NCBI GenBank assembly: GCA_018364155.1
Contig: JAGZMM010000004.1
Span: forward strand, 186,001-250,000
Source of the DNA: Clostridiales bacterium
Lineage (GTDB): Bacteria > Bacillota > Clostridia > Oscillospirales > Acutalibacteraceae
DNA length: 64,000 nt
Reading direction: 5' to 3'
This document shows, one piece after another, positions 1-8,151 of this stretch. A program made the translations under genes and the position numbers. Position 1 is the first letter of the stretch, and each line of letters opens with the position of its first letter. The notes under the pieces are model-generated. The model saw only the letters and a list, made by a program, of their open reading frames with translations, searched no databases and was not told where the DNA came from.

Positions 1-1018
1 CAAGCAAAAACACCGGCACCGCCACCGCAGCCAAGAGGATGCCCAGCTTTGCATAAGAAATTGGCAGCTTGCCGCACACATTTCCGGTCTGCCCGTTAAG
101 GGCGTAATAATAAACATCTCCCTTTGCGCTGCGGTAGGTCAAGGTCCAGACCGGGAACAGCGCGTAACGCATATGCGAATCGGTCAGGTGCAGGGAATTG
201 GACACGGTCTGTACGGTGCTGTATCCCACGATGGTATCCCGCATCAAAGCCTGCGCCCCTTCCCTGGCCTCACGTTCCACCTCGGGCATCACCTGCGCCG
301 CGTCAATGTCTCGCGCTTGTGCCTGAAACCCGGCGAGATACGGCAGGGAGAACACCTGCGTTTTCCCGATTTCAAAGGGCTGGACCCCTTCGATCAGCTG
401 CCGGTTGGCCTTTTTGAGGGCGTTTTTCACCAGATTGTCAAACTGCACCGCTCCCGCCCGGTGAACTGAGAAATACTGGGTTTTTGTGTACACGTAATCC
501 CCTGACCGCCAGCTGCTGACCTTGGTGGCGTTGGCGTGAAGCTCCCCTTCCACCTTGCAGTCCGCCAGCCAGTATGGAAAATACACACCGCGAAGCTCTT
601 CCACCCGGCTTTCCCGCCGAAACGCGGTGGGAATGAACCATTTCTTTTTGAGCCATTTGGTGAAGCTCTCCTGGGCCTCTTCCTTTTCAATGGCAAAGGG
701 AATCACCAGATCCGGCTCCATCTCCCCTTGAAGCCTTCCTGACAGGATGACAGGATTGTGGCAGTAGTAACAGGAGGTGGCGGCGGTAGTTTCATCGGTG
801 ACGATCTGGGCGCCGCAGCTGGGGCAGGAATAGCACACCGCGTGCCCCCCGTCTTCCTTGGGCGCGGTGGTTTCTGACTGGGTCTCGGTGCCTGCTTTGC
901 TGTCCAGCTCCTCCTTGGTAAAGGCGCTTTTGCAGAAGTCACAGTAGAAGCCCTGGGTACCGGGCGTAAACACAAGAGGGGCGTCGCAGTTGGGGCATTT
1001 GTAGGTAACCGATGGCAT
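1..1018 (-). CDS. Zinc-ribbon protein, YdjG-like (C-terminus outside window)
   Basis: The reading frame starts at the ATG at 1018 behind an AAGGAGG site and stays open to the window edge, giving at least 339 residues. The N-terminus carries four CxxC knuckles (CPNC, CDFC, CPSC, CYYC), forming two zinc ribbons within about the first 75 residues. A globular region rich in Trp/Tyr follows, and the last visible residues (about AKLGILLAAVAVPVFLL) look like the start of a membrane helix. The next gene upstream is an SPFH protein; in Bacillus subtilis a similar pair (ydjG, ydjI) belongs to a membrane-stress operon with a PspA homologue. That role is inferred from family and neighbourhood. No enzymatic motif is visible. 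Confidence 0.8.
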   Translation of the reverse strand, partial: MPSVTYKCPNCDAPLVFTPGTQGFYCDFCKSAFTKEELDSKAGTETQSETTAPKEDGGHAVCYSCPSCGAQIVTDETTAATSCYYCHNPVILSGRLQGEMEPDLVIPFAIEKEEAQESFTKWLKKKWFIPTAFRRESRVEELRGVYFPYWLADCKVEGELHANATKVSSWRSGDYVYTKTQYFSVHRAGAVQFDNLVKNALKKANRQLIEGVQPFEIGKTQVFSLPYLAGFQAQARDIDAAQVMPEVEREAREGAQALMRDTIVGYSTVQTVSNSLHLTDSHMRYALFPVWTLTYRSAKGDVYYYALNGQTGNVCGKLPISYAKLGILLAAVAVPVFLL

Positions 1019-1053
1019 GAAGGATCCTCCTTATGGAGTGAAATGGTTAAAAT

Positions 1054-2361
1054 TTAAGCCCGGTCTTCCTCGTTAAAAGGGTCTCCGCATTCCGGGCAGA
1101 ACTTAGGGAGCGGTTTTCCAGGATCCGGCTCATAACCGCATTTATCACAGCGGAATTTCCCGCTCACCGGGCGGGGCTTGCCACATTCCGAGCAAAACTT
1201 TCCCGTATTTTTCGTGCCGCAGGCACACATCCATTCTTCCCGCTCCGGCTTCGGCTTGCCGCACTGGGGACAGAATTTCCCGGTATTTTTCGCCCCGCAG
1301 GAACAGGTCCATCCGTTGCCCGCCGCTTCTTTGGCCGCCTGCTGCTGCGCGGCCTGCTGGGCCTGCATCTGCTGCAGGTTCGTCTGGGACGCGGCACTCA
1401 TAAAGCCGCCGGCGCCCTGCATGCCCATACCCATGCCCATAAAGCCCGCCATGCTTCCGTTGGCGTTGGAGCCGGCCGCTTCCAGACCCCGGGCAATGGA
1501 ACCCTGGACATAGCCCTCCCGCACGGTGGCGTCGCCCAGCATGGCGCCCTGGTTTCGCATGTTGATGAGCTTCTGGGATTCCTCGTCATAGGAAATGCTG
1601 GCGATGCCCACCGACTGAATTTCCATTCCGCGCATCCGGTTCCAATCCTCGTCGAGAATGGCGGACATGTATTTGCTCAGCTCCCGCCCTTTCGAGGAAA
1701 CAAAGGAAATACGCACCCCGTCCACCGACATCTGGTTGATGGCGGACTGGAGGGCCTCCAAAAATTCGGCGAGATACTGCTCGTTGATGTCGTCGATCTT
1801 CACCCGGTCCTTGTTGCGGGGGATGGCCTCGGCGTAGAACTGCAGCGGGTCGGTAATTTTAATGGAATAGGTGCCGTGGGCCCGCAGAAAAAGCTCCGCG
1901 TTATAAAAGGTATCAAAGTAATTGATGGGCGAACGGGTACCAAACCGGATGCCCTTGATCTCCTGCAGGTTGATGTAATAGACCTTCTGTGCTGTGGGGT
2001 TGACGCCGCCAAAACGGATGCGGTCAAAGGAATCCTTGAGCGCGTCCCCAAACGAGCCGCTGAACAAAGAGGGCATGGAGGAATTGTCCACCTGGTAATA
2101 ACCTTCCTCGGCGGTGAAATCCACCACCTTGCCCCCGTCCACCAGCAGCATGAACTGATTGGGGTAGACGTGCACAACAGAGCCGTTGGAAACGGTGTCC
2201 GCCGTGCCCTTTCGGTTTTGCCCCCGCTTGTCGTTTTTACGTACCGTGACCCCGCGGGTAAAGACGGTGGAATCGTCCATTTCATCCGGTTCGAACACCT
2301 CCAGCCACTGGTCGGCCAGCGCGCCGCCCACGGCATGGATTGCAGCTTTGATAATACCCAT
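1054..2361 (-). CDS. SPFH-domain protein with C-terminal zinc ribbons (YdjI-like)
   Basis: A 435-residue protein. The chosen ATG at 2361 begins MGIIKAAIHAVGG and has a GGAGGG site; a longer frame to 2496 has no good site and adds an atypical N-terminus. Residues about 20-270 resemble the SPFH/band-7 fold of the 'virion core protein'/YdjI type. A Gly/Met/Gln/Ala-rich linker follows (about 300-355), then three zinc ribbons with CxCG...CPQCG-type knuckles at the C-terminus. SPFH proteins form membrane-associated oligomers; YdjI helps place PspA during envelope stress in Bacillus. It is 35 bp upstream of the zinc-ribbon gene and very likely co-transcribed with it. A TATACT -10 lies at 2454-2459. 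Confidence 0.85.
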   Translation of the reverse strand: MGIIKAAIHAVGGALADQWLEVFEPDEMDDSTVFTRGVTVRKNDKRGQNRKGTADTVSNGSVVHVYPNQFMLLVDGGKVVDFTAEEGYYQVDNSSMPSLFSGSFGDALKDSFDRIRFGGVNPTAQKVYYINLQEIKGIRFGTRSPINYFDTFYNAELFLRAHGTYSIKITDPLQFYAEAIPRNKDRVKIDDINEQYLAEFLEALQSAINQMSVDGVRISFVSSKGRELSKYMSAILDEDWNRMRGMEIQSVGIASISYDEESQKLINMRNQGAMLGDATVREGYVQGSIARGLEAAGSNANGSMAGFMGMGMGMQGAGGFMSAASQTNLQQMQAQQAAQQQAAKEAAGNGWTCSCGAKNTGKFCPQCGKPKPEREEWMCACGTKNTGKFCSECGKPRPVSGKFRCDKCGYEPDPGKPLPKFCPECGDPFNEEDRA

Positions 2362-2540
2362 CGATTCGCCCTCCGTTTCTGTCTTTCCGGTTTCATCCAC
2401 CCGGTCCTGTATCACCCTTGCATTGGCCGGGCCGGTTTTGTATAGATAAAGATAGTATACTCTATTTACCCTTTCTTCGTAAAGCCTTTTCCCCATACAA
2501 TACCAATTCCTCCTCTATGCGAATTCATGAAAAATTTTTC

Positions 2541-2577
2541 TTGACAAACGTATCTGTTACACATATAATAACAGATA
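2541..2577 (+). promoter_or_regulatory. Promoter with perfect palindromic operator upstream of Rrf2 gene
   Basis: TTGACA (2541-2546), a 17-bp spacer and TATAAT (2564-2569) form a consensus sigma-A promoter. A perfect 9-bp inverted repeat, TATCTGTTA (2551-2559) and TAACAGATA (2569-2577) with a 9-bp centre, covers the spacer and the -10. A protein bound there would block RNA polymerase. Autoregulation by the Rrf2 protein encoded downstream is the simplest inference. Confidence 0.8.
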
Positions 2578-2669
2578 GAAACTGAGACAAAATAAATTAC
2601 AGTATGTTTCTCTTTCTGTTTCGGTAGGAATGCCGGCCCATCGAAACCAAATCCGAAGGAGGTCCTTTC

Positions 2670-3113
2670 GTGAACAGCGATTTCTGCGTGGCGGTCCATG
2701 CTCTGGTCTTTCTCAATCACAAGGCGTCCACCTTGTCCAGCGAGGTCCTGGCGCAAAACATCTGCACCCATCCTGCCCGGGTACGACGGGTGATGGCCCG
2801 GCTTAAAAAAGCGGGGCTGGTACACACCAAGGAAGGGGTGGACGGCGGCTATCAGTTTCCCCTTTCCCCGGACGGCGTTACTCTGCGGCAGGTGGCCGAC
2901 GCGCTGGGCATCTCCTTTGTCAGCGCCTCGTGGCACAGCGGAAACGCTGAAAAGGAATGTTTGGTGGCCTCAGGTATGGGAGGGATTATGGACGATATTT
3001 TCGCAAGGCTAGACACGCGGTGCAGGGAAACGCTGGAGGAAATCACCATCGGCGACATCGATCGGCGGATTTTTCACCGGCAAGACGGGAAAACGGTTCC
3101 TCCCTGTGTCTAA
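2670..3113 (+). CDS. Rrf2-family transcriptional regulator
   Basis: A 147-residue protein with a GTG start at 2670 and an AGGAGG site at 2657-2663. The N-terminal winged helix (DFCVAVHALVFL..., ARVRRVMARLKKAGLV, GVDGGYQFPLSP wing) is typical of Rrf2 proteins. Family members sense iron-sulphur cluster, NO, Cys or redox state. The three clustered Cys of IscR/NsrR are absent: the sensor region has only ECLV and TRC plus a C-terminal Cys, so Fe-S binding is doubtful and a thiol switch or small ligand is more likely (YwnA-like). A thioredoxin follows about 140 bp downstream on the same strand, which fits a redox theme. The promoter carries a perfect palindrome. Confidence 0.88.
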   Translation: MNSDFCVAVHALVFLNHKASTLSSEVLAQNICTHPARVRRVMARLKKAGLVHTKEGVDGGYQFPLSPDGVTLRQVADALGISFVSASWHSGNAEKECLVASGMGGIMDDIFARLDTRCRETLEEITIGDIDRRIFHRQDGKTVPPCV

Positions 3114-3251
3114 CCGAGCGATTTTCCGCCGAAAAAGCAGCCGGCTCCCCGTAAAGCCGTTTGGCAGCGTCTGGGTAAACGGCTTCGATTGTTTCAAACA
3201 GCGTTTTTTGCCTATCACACTCGAGTACATTTTAAGCAGGAGGTTTTTTGT

Positions 3252-3569
3252 ATGGCAGTTTTGGAATTGACGACAGCAAATTTCGACAAGGAAGCATTGC
3301 AGGCCAAGGAAACGGTCCTCATTGACTTCTGGGCATCCTGGTGCGTCCCCTGCCAGATGCTCTCCCCCACAGTGGACGAAATCGCCGAGGAAGGGCGGCC
3401 GGGGCTGAAGGTCTGCAAGGTAAACATCGACGAGCAGCCGGCGCTGGCGGACCGGTTCGGCGTCATGAGCATTCCCACGCTGGTGGTGCTCAAAAACGGC
3501 GAAGCAGTGGCTTCTAGCGTAGGCGTTCGTCCCAAAAGCGCGATTTTGCAGCTGCTCGAAAACGCATAA
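3252..3569 (+). CDS. trxA: Thioredoxin
   Basis: A 105-residue thioredoxin, normal length for the family. The ATG at 3252 follows GCAGGAGG. The fold landmarks are present: the active site FWASWCVPCQM near residues 26-36, the buried Asp (FDKE and NIDEQP regions), and the cis-Pro motif MSIPTLVVLKNGE. The active site is WCVPC rather than the usual WCGPC; the residue between the cysteines influences redox potential, so its reducing power may differ from housekeeping Trx. It acts as a cytosolic disulphide reductase, normally recycled by thioredoxin reductase, which is not in this window. It sits behind the Rrf2 gene and ends at a strong terminator. Confidence 0.93.
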   Translation: MAVLELTTANFDKEALQAKETVLIDFWASWCVPCQMLSPTVDEIAEEGRPGLKVCKVNIDEQPALADRFGVMSIPTLVVLKNGEAVASSVGVRPKSAILQLLENA

Positions 3570-3581
3570 GAACGATACCTC

Positions 3582-3627
3582 AACAGCTCCGCGGCGGCAT
3601 CCGGTCCTGCGGAGCTGTTACTTTTTT
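3582..3627 (+). terminator. Rho-independent terminator after thioredoxin
   Basis: An 11-bp perfect stem (AACAGCTCCGC 3582-3592 with GCGGAGCTGTT 3609-3619) is followed by a run of T at 3622-3627. Confidence 0.92.
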
Positions 3628-3635
3628 CACAATAG

Positions 3636-3664
3636 TTGACAATCCAACCTTTTCGCGTTATACT
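3636..3664 (+). promoter_or_regulatory. Promoter of marR-MATE operon
   Basis: TTGACA (3636-3641), 17-bp spacer, TATACT (3659-3664). Just downstream TTGATCGCTCAA (about 3673-3684) is a small dyad (TTGA-N4-TCAA) placed where a MarR repressor could bind; that assignment is inferred. Confidence 0.75.
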
Positions 3665-3703
3665 CCCATTAGTTGATCGCTCAATCGATTGGAGGAAACC
3701 TTC

Positions 3704-4162
3704 TTGCGCTCGTCCGCCTATTTTTTCACTAAGTTTACGTCCATCATTTACCGATTGGGGAACCGGTATTACGATCGGGAGCTGGCCCGCCACCAAATCG
3801 GCTGCGGCCAGCAGTTCTTTTTGCTGCGCATTTATGAAAACGAGGGCATCAGCATGTACGACCTGGCCAAGACCGGGTATTACGACAAGGGGACGGTGAC
3901 CCGGGCGATCCAGAAGCTGGAGGAGCTTTCTCTCATCCGCTGTCAGGTGGACGAGGCCGACCGGCGCATCCGGCATTTGTACACCACGCCGGCGGCCCGG
4001 CCGATTGTGGAGAATCTATATGAGACCCGGCAAAAATGGAACCGGATCTTGACTTCCGGCATGACCGAGCAGGAGGCCGACGAAGCCCAGCGGCTGCTTG
4101 GAAAAATGGCGGAGAACGCTTACAATTATGTCAATGGTCAGGAGGAGCATGTCCATGAATGA
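3704..4162 (+). CDS. MarR-family transcriptional regulator
   Basis: A 152-residue winged-helix regulator. The TTG at 3704 is preferred because GGAGG at 3691-3695 sits 8 bases before it; an in-frame TTG at 3689 lies inside the ribosome site. The core reads SMYDLAKTGYYDKGTVTRAIQKLEE (split here: SMYDLAKTGYYDK then GTVTRAIQKLEE), the MarR recognition helix, followed by the wing DEADRRIRHLYTTPA. Flanking helices make the dimer interface. The stop overlaps the start of a MATE pump by 8 bases, so the two are translationally coupled. MarR proteins next to MATE pumps usually repress the pump and release it on binding a toxic small molecule; the ligand cannot be told from sequence. Confidence 0.88.
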   Translation: MRSSAYFFTKFTSIIYRLGNRYYDRELARHQIGCGQQFFLLRIYENEGISMYDLAKTGYYDKGTVTRAIQKLEELSLIRCQVDEADRRIRHLYTTPAARPIVENLYETRQKWNRILTSGMTEQEADEAQRLLGKMAENAYNYVNGQEEHVHE

Positions 4163-5597
4163 ACCCGCAGTCGCGCAAAGAGGGAATCCCTTGGGATATC
4201 AGCCGGTGGGAAAACTGCTGCTTTCTTTTTCCGTGCCGTCCATCATATCCTGTCTGGTGAACTCCATCTATAACATCGTCGACCAGATCTTCATCGGCCA
4301 GGGTGTGGGTTACCTGGGAAACGCCGCGACTACGGTGGCCTTCCCAGTGATGACCATTGTCATGGCTTTCGCCACTCTGATCGGCTCAGGCGGCAGTGCC
4401 TATGCGGCCATCAAGCTGGGGGAAAAGCAGGACGGCGAAGCAAAGCTCACCCTGAACAACTTGTTGACGCTGTCGGTGGTAGTGGGGGTAGGGATTCTGG
4501 CGCTGGGGCTTATTTTTTTAGAGCCGCTCCTTTCCCTGTTCGGCGCCACCGGCGCAGTAATGCCCTATGCGAAGGACTATACCTCCATCATACTGTTGGG
4601 TGTCCCGTTCAGCATTCTGGGCGTCTCTCTTTCCAACATGGCCCGCACCGACGGCAGCCCTCGCCTGTCCATGTACGGCATTTTAATCGGCGCAGTGCTC
4701 AATACCATTCTGGATCCTATTTACATCTTTACTCTAGGCTGGGGAGTAAAAGGAGCGGCGCTGGCCACCATCACCTCCCAGATTATCTCTGCTGTTATCC
4801 TGCTGCTTTACTTCTGGAAGCGGGGCCACATGCGGTTTGACCGCCAGGCGATGAAGCCGGTGGGCCGGGTGGTGGGCAAAACGGTGGCGCTGGGCGCTTC
4901 GGCCGGCATTACGCAGGTAGTGGCCTGTATTATGCAGGTGGTTATGAACAATTCTCTGGTACATTACGGGAACTTAAGCGACGTGGGCGGCGAGGTAGCT
5001 CTGAGCGCCATGGGAATCGTCATGAAGATCGCCATGATTCTCGGCTCGGTGTGCATCGGCATCGGAGTGGGAGCCCAGCCCATTCTGGGCTTCAACTACG
5101 GTGCCCAGCACAATGTACGCATTCGCAGAACTTATCGGATGGCGGTGATTTGGGCCACCGTCGCTATCCTGGCGGGCTGGGTTTTCTGCCAAACCTGCCC
5201 GAATCTGATATTGCAGCTCTTCGGCGGCGGCAGCGACACCTTTAACGCCTTTGCGGTACGCTGTATGCGCATCTTCCTAGGCGGAATCTTCTGCGCTGGA
5301 TTTCAGATCGTGTCCACGAACTATTTTCAGGCCACCGGGCAGCCGCTTAAAGCATCCATTCTTTCCATGCTGCGCCAGCTGCTGCTCTTGATTCCGCTGC
5401 TCCTGATTCTCCCCTTGTTCTTCGGGCTCGACGGAGTGCTCTATGCCGGGCCAGCGGCGGACATTGGATCGGCGGTGATCGTGTTTTTGTTCGTGGTGCC
5501 GGAGATGAAGAAGCTGGACCGTCGCATCAAGCTCGAACAAAAAAAGGAATTCGTTGCGGAGACGCAAGTCCAGGAACTGGCGGAGCAAAACAGATAA
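4155..5597 (+). CDS. MATE-family efflux transporter
   Basis: A 480-residue membrane protein with about 12 hydrophobic helices, the usual MATE size. ATG 4155 is chosen since AGGAGG (4140-4145) lies 9 bases upstream; ATG 4149 is the alternative. Family signs are the early segment SVPSIISCLVNSIYNIVDQIFIG (read in two parts: SVPSIISCLVN / SIYNIVDQIFIG) and the repeated half in the C-terminal domain (GVGAQPILGFNYGA). MATE pumps export cationic drugs or metabolites using Na+ or H+ gradients at the cell membrane. It belongs to the DinF/MepA-like branch by appearance. The gene is coupled to the MarR gene and ends before a strong terminator. Substrate unknown. Confidence 0.92.
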   Translation: MNEPAVAQRGNPLGYQPVGKLLLSFSVPSIISCLVNSIYNIVDQIFIGQGVGYLGNAATTVAFPVMTIVMAFATLIGSGGSAYAAIKLGEKQDGEAKLTLNNLLTLSVVVGVGILALGLIFLEPLLSLFGATGAVMPYAKDYTSIILLGVPFSILGVSLSNMARTDGSPRLSMYGILIGAVLNTILDPIYIFTLGWGVKGAALATITSQIISAVILLLYFWKRGHMRFDRQAMKPVGRVVGKTVALGASAGITQVVACIMQVVMNNSLVHYGNLSDVGGEVALSAMGIVMKIAMILGSVCIGIGVGAQPILGFNYGAQHNVRIRRTYRMAVIWATVAILAGWVFCQTCPNLILQLFGGGSDTFNAFAVRCMRIFLGGIFCAGFQIVSTNYFQATGQPLKASILSMLRQLLLLIPLLLILPLFFGLDGVLYAGPAADIGSAVIVFLFVVPEMKKLDRRIKLEQKKEFVAETQVQELAEQNR

Positions 5598-5607
5598 CAT
5601 CAAAATA

Positions 5608-5655
5608 AAAAAGGACAGGGACGGCTTATTAGCAAGCCGTCCCTGTCCTTTTTTT
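5608..5655. terminator. Strong bidirectional-looking terminator
   Basis: An about 18-bp stem (AAAGGACAGGGACGGCTT paired with AAGCCGTCCCTGTCCTTT) with a short loop is flanked by A-rich and T-rich runs. The stretch 5656-5869 that follows holds no gene that can be supported. Confidence 0.92.
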
Positions 5656-5869
5656 GCGTATGCTGCTCAGTTCTTTTTTCTCGGGCACCCTTTGCGCGCC
5701 TGAGAGGAAGAGGACGCCGGTTATGGAGCCAACACGGACCATCGCCTTTTTCCGCTTTTTTCAAACGAAACAGGCACCTTTTCTCCTCCTTTTGCATAGC
5801 CTGAAAGGAACATACCGGACGCTCATCCCGTCTTGGTATCCATCCCCGTGACAAATGGGAGGCTTGCCG

Positions 5870-6976
5870 ATGATTACCGTCAGCTTATGCATGATCGTCA
5901 AAAACGAAGAGGACGTTTTGGCCCGCTGCCTGGAAAGCGCCAAGCCAGTGGCGGACGAAATCATCATCGTGGACACCGGTTCCACCGACCGCACCCGGGA
6001 AATCGCCCGGGAATTTACCGACAAGGTGTATGACTTCCCGTGGATAGACGACTTTGCCGCCGCCCGTAACTTTTCCTTTTCCAAGGCAACCATGGAGTAC
6101 TGCATGTGGCTGGATGCCGACGACGTCCTGCTGCCCGCCGATCGGGACGCCTTTCTCGCGCTCAAGGAAACCCTCTCCCCGCAGACCGATGTGGTAATGA
6201 TGAAATACCATACTGGGTTTGACTCAGCGGGGAAGCCCACCTTCTCCTATTATCGGGAGCGGCTGCTGCGCAACCACGCCGGGTACCGGTGGGAAGGGGC
6301 GGTACACGAGGTTATTTCACCCACCGGTACCCTACTCTATTCCGACATTGCCGTCACCCATCAAAAAACCCGGCCAAGCGATCCGGACCGGAATCTGCGA
6401 ATCTTCGAAAAGCTGGTCAAAAATGGCGTTCCCTTGGACCCGCGCCAGCAATTCTATTTCGCCCGGGAGCTTTTCTACCACGGGCGGTACGAAGAGGCGG
6501 CGGCGCGGCTGACCAGGTTCCTCGACGACGGCCAGGGCTGGGTGGAAAACCAGATTGAAGGCTGCAGGCAGCTTTCTCTATGCTACTATGCTCTGGGAAA
6601 GCCGGAAGCGGCTCTGCAGGCCCTCTTTCGCAGCTTTGCCTACGATGAGCCCCGGGCGGAGCTTTGCTGTGACATCGGCAAGCATTTTCTGGACCGGGAG
6701 CGATACCGTCCGGCCATGTTCTGGTATGCCCTTGCCGCCAGCCGGACTCGCAACGACACGTCGGGCGGCTTCGTCCAGCCAGACTGCTACGACTACATTC
6801 CCTACCTACAGCTGTGCATCTGCCTGGACCGGATGGGAAACTACCAAGCCGCCTGCGCCTACAACGAAAAGGCTGCCGCCTGCAAACCGGATTCCGCCGC
6901 CTGCCTTGCAAACCGGCGCTATTTCGCCGAAACACGGCATTTGTCCTGCTGTGACGCCTCCTCCAGCCAGGCGTGA
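5870..6976 (+). CDS. Family 2 glycosyltransferase with TPR-like C-terminus
   Basis: A 368-residue protein; ATG 5870 follows GGGAGG. Residues 1-110 are a GT-A domain: MITVSLCMIVKNEED, then EIIIVDTGSTDRT and the WLDADD metal-binding segment typical of GT2 enzymes that use a nucleotide sugar. After about residue 190 the chain is helical with repeated FYFARELFYHGRYEEA and CYYALGKPEAAL-type units, i.e. TPR repeats. This architecture occurs in SunS-like S-/O-glycosyltransferases and in many uncharacterised clostridial enzymes. No transmembrane helix is visible, so it is cytosolic. Acceptor unknown. It is monocistronic: an upstream terminator at 5608-5655 and a shared terminator at 7051-7090. Confidence 0.85.
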   Translation: MITVSLCMIVKNEEDVLARCLESAKPVADEIIIVDTGSTDRTREIAREFTDKVYDFPWIDDFAAARNFSFSKATMEYCMWLDADDVLLPADRDAFLALKETLSPQTDVVMMKYHTGFDSAGKPTFSYYRERLLRNHAGYRWEGAVHEVISPTGTLLYSDIAVTHQKTRPSDPDRNLRIFEKLVKNGVPLDPRQQFYFARELFYHGRYEEAAARLTRFLDDGQGWVENQIEGCRQLSLCYYALGKPEAALQALFRSFAYDEPRAELCCDIGKHFLDRERYRPAMFWYALAASRTRNDTSGGFVQPDCYDYIPYLQLCICLDRMGNYQAACAYNEKAAACKPDSAACLANRRYFAETRHLSCCDASSSQA

Positions 6977-7050
6977 GCGCTGCTCGTTGTTTTTCTCATA
7001 AGGCTCCCGAGCACCTGGAGTTTTCTCAGGGTTCCCTTTCGCTGGCAAGA

Positions 7051-7090
7051 AAAAAGCCCGCTGCTTTTTGGCAGCGGGCCTTCGTTTTTG
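7051..7090. terminator. Bidirectional terminator between convergent genes
   Basis: A 9-bp stem GCCCGCTGC (7056-7064) / GCAGCGGGC (7071-7079) with A-run on the left and T-rich sequence on the right; it serves the glycosyltransferase (+) and the lipoprotein (-). Confidence 0.85.
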
Positions 7091-7096
7091 TATTTT

Positions 7097-8035
7097 TTAT
7101 TTCTCGACGGCGGTCTTATTCATGCGGTAAATGGTGTACCCGTCGCTCTGGTTGACAAAGTAAACATAGTCGCCGTTTACCACCGGAGAAACGCCGTTAT
7201 ACTCGGTAATCTTCTTTGCATTCGAGCCGTCCAGGTTGATGCGGAAGAGCGCCTGGGACTGGCTGCGGTTGAGGGACGCGATAATGTAATTGTCCATAAT
7301 ACAGAAGGAATGGATGTTGCCCTCGTAAACAAGGGTGCCCGTGGATTCCTCGGAGCCCGCATTTCTCTTGTAAATGCCCGACTTGGTAGCGCCCTGTTCA
7401 AACTCGGTCATGAAATAATACACCATGCCGTCCGGGCCGGTAATGTCGTCCACATAGTAGTCAATCAGCTGGCGGTTGTTGTCCACCTTGCCGGTACCGT
7501 CGGTATTCATGGTATAATAGGCGCCGCCGGACTCAATGTTGGTGGCATAATCCAGCTTGCCGCTTTCATTGAGCCGCATCCAGCTCACCTTGTCGTCGGT
7601 CAGCTTCTGTTCGCCGGAGCCGTCGTGCTTGACCCGGTAAATGTGCTCGTCGCTGTCGCTGATGTAATAGATATAATCGTTATCTACCGCCACATACAAG
7701 GTGGAAACCGGCAGCACCTTCTCAATGGTGGGGTTGATGGTAGGCTGGCCTTCGTCCTCGGGGGCTACGATGATTTCGCCGGAGATTTCCCCGCCGCCGG
7801 CAATGCCGCCGCTATTGGAGGTATCCTGTCCGCCTGAGGTCGTCCCGTCGCCTGTGCCCGAGCTGCCCGAAGCCGTCCCGTCACCTGTGCTGTCCCCGGT
7901 TCCCGACGAGTTGGATACCGCGCTGTTCAAAACGCCCGATCCATCCGTTCCAGAGCTGCTCGATTCTGTATTACATGCCGTCAAAACTGCGGTGGCCATT
8001 GCGAGGACACACAGCAATGTGATTACTTTTTTCAT
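7097..8035 (-). CDS. Lipoprotein with DUF5050-like beta-propeller repeats
   Basis: A 312-residue predicted lipoprotein. ATG 8035 has an AAGGAGG site. Residues 1-21 are a lipoprotein signal ending in the lipobox LTAC, followed by a long low-complexity Ser/Gly/Thr linker (about 22-80) suitable for crossing the wall. The rest has recurring units such as NDYIYYISDSDEHIYRV, DNYIIASLN, GDYVYFVNQSDGYTIYRM, each with [YV]-x-Y/F strands followed by a turn; this is the pattern of DUF5050/TolB-like propellers in clostridial surface proteins. Function is unknown; carbohydrate or wall binding is possible but not shown. It stands alone between terminators and a glycosyltransferase operon. Confidence 0.82.
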   Translation of the reverse strand: MKKVITLLCVLAMATAVLTACNTESSSSGTDGSGVLNSAVSNSSGTGDSTGDGTASGSSGTGDGTTSGGQDTSNSGGIAGGGEISGEIIVAPEDEGQPTINPTIEKVLPVSTLYVAVDNDYIYYISDSDEHIYRVKHDGSGEQKLTDDKVSWMRLNESGKLDYATNIESGGAYYTMNTDGTGKVDNNRQLIDYYVDDITGPDGMVYYFMTEFEQGATKSGIYKRNAGSEESTGTLVYEGNIHSFCIMDNYIIASLNRSQSQALFRINLDGSNAKKITEYNGVSPVVNGDYVYFVNQSDGYTIYRMNKTAVEK

Positions 8036-8151
8036 GTTGTTTTTTCCTCCTTGAACGCGTTTTTTCATTCTCCCCGGTGGGATTACTACGGCATTATAGC
8101 ATGACAAAGTAAACAAAACAAGTCATAAAACCTGGTTGATATATGAACATT

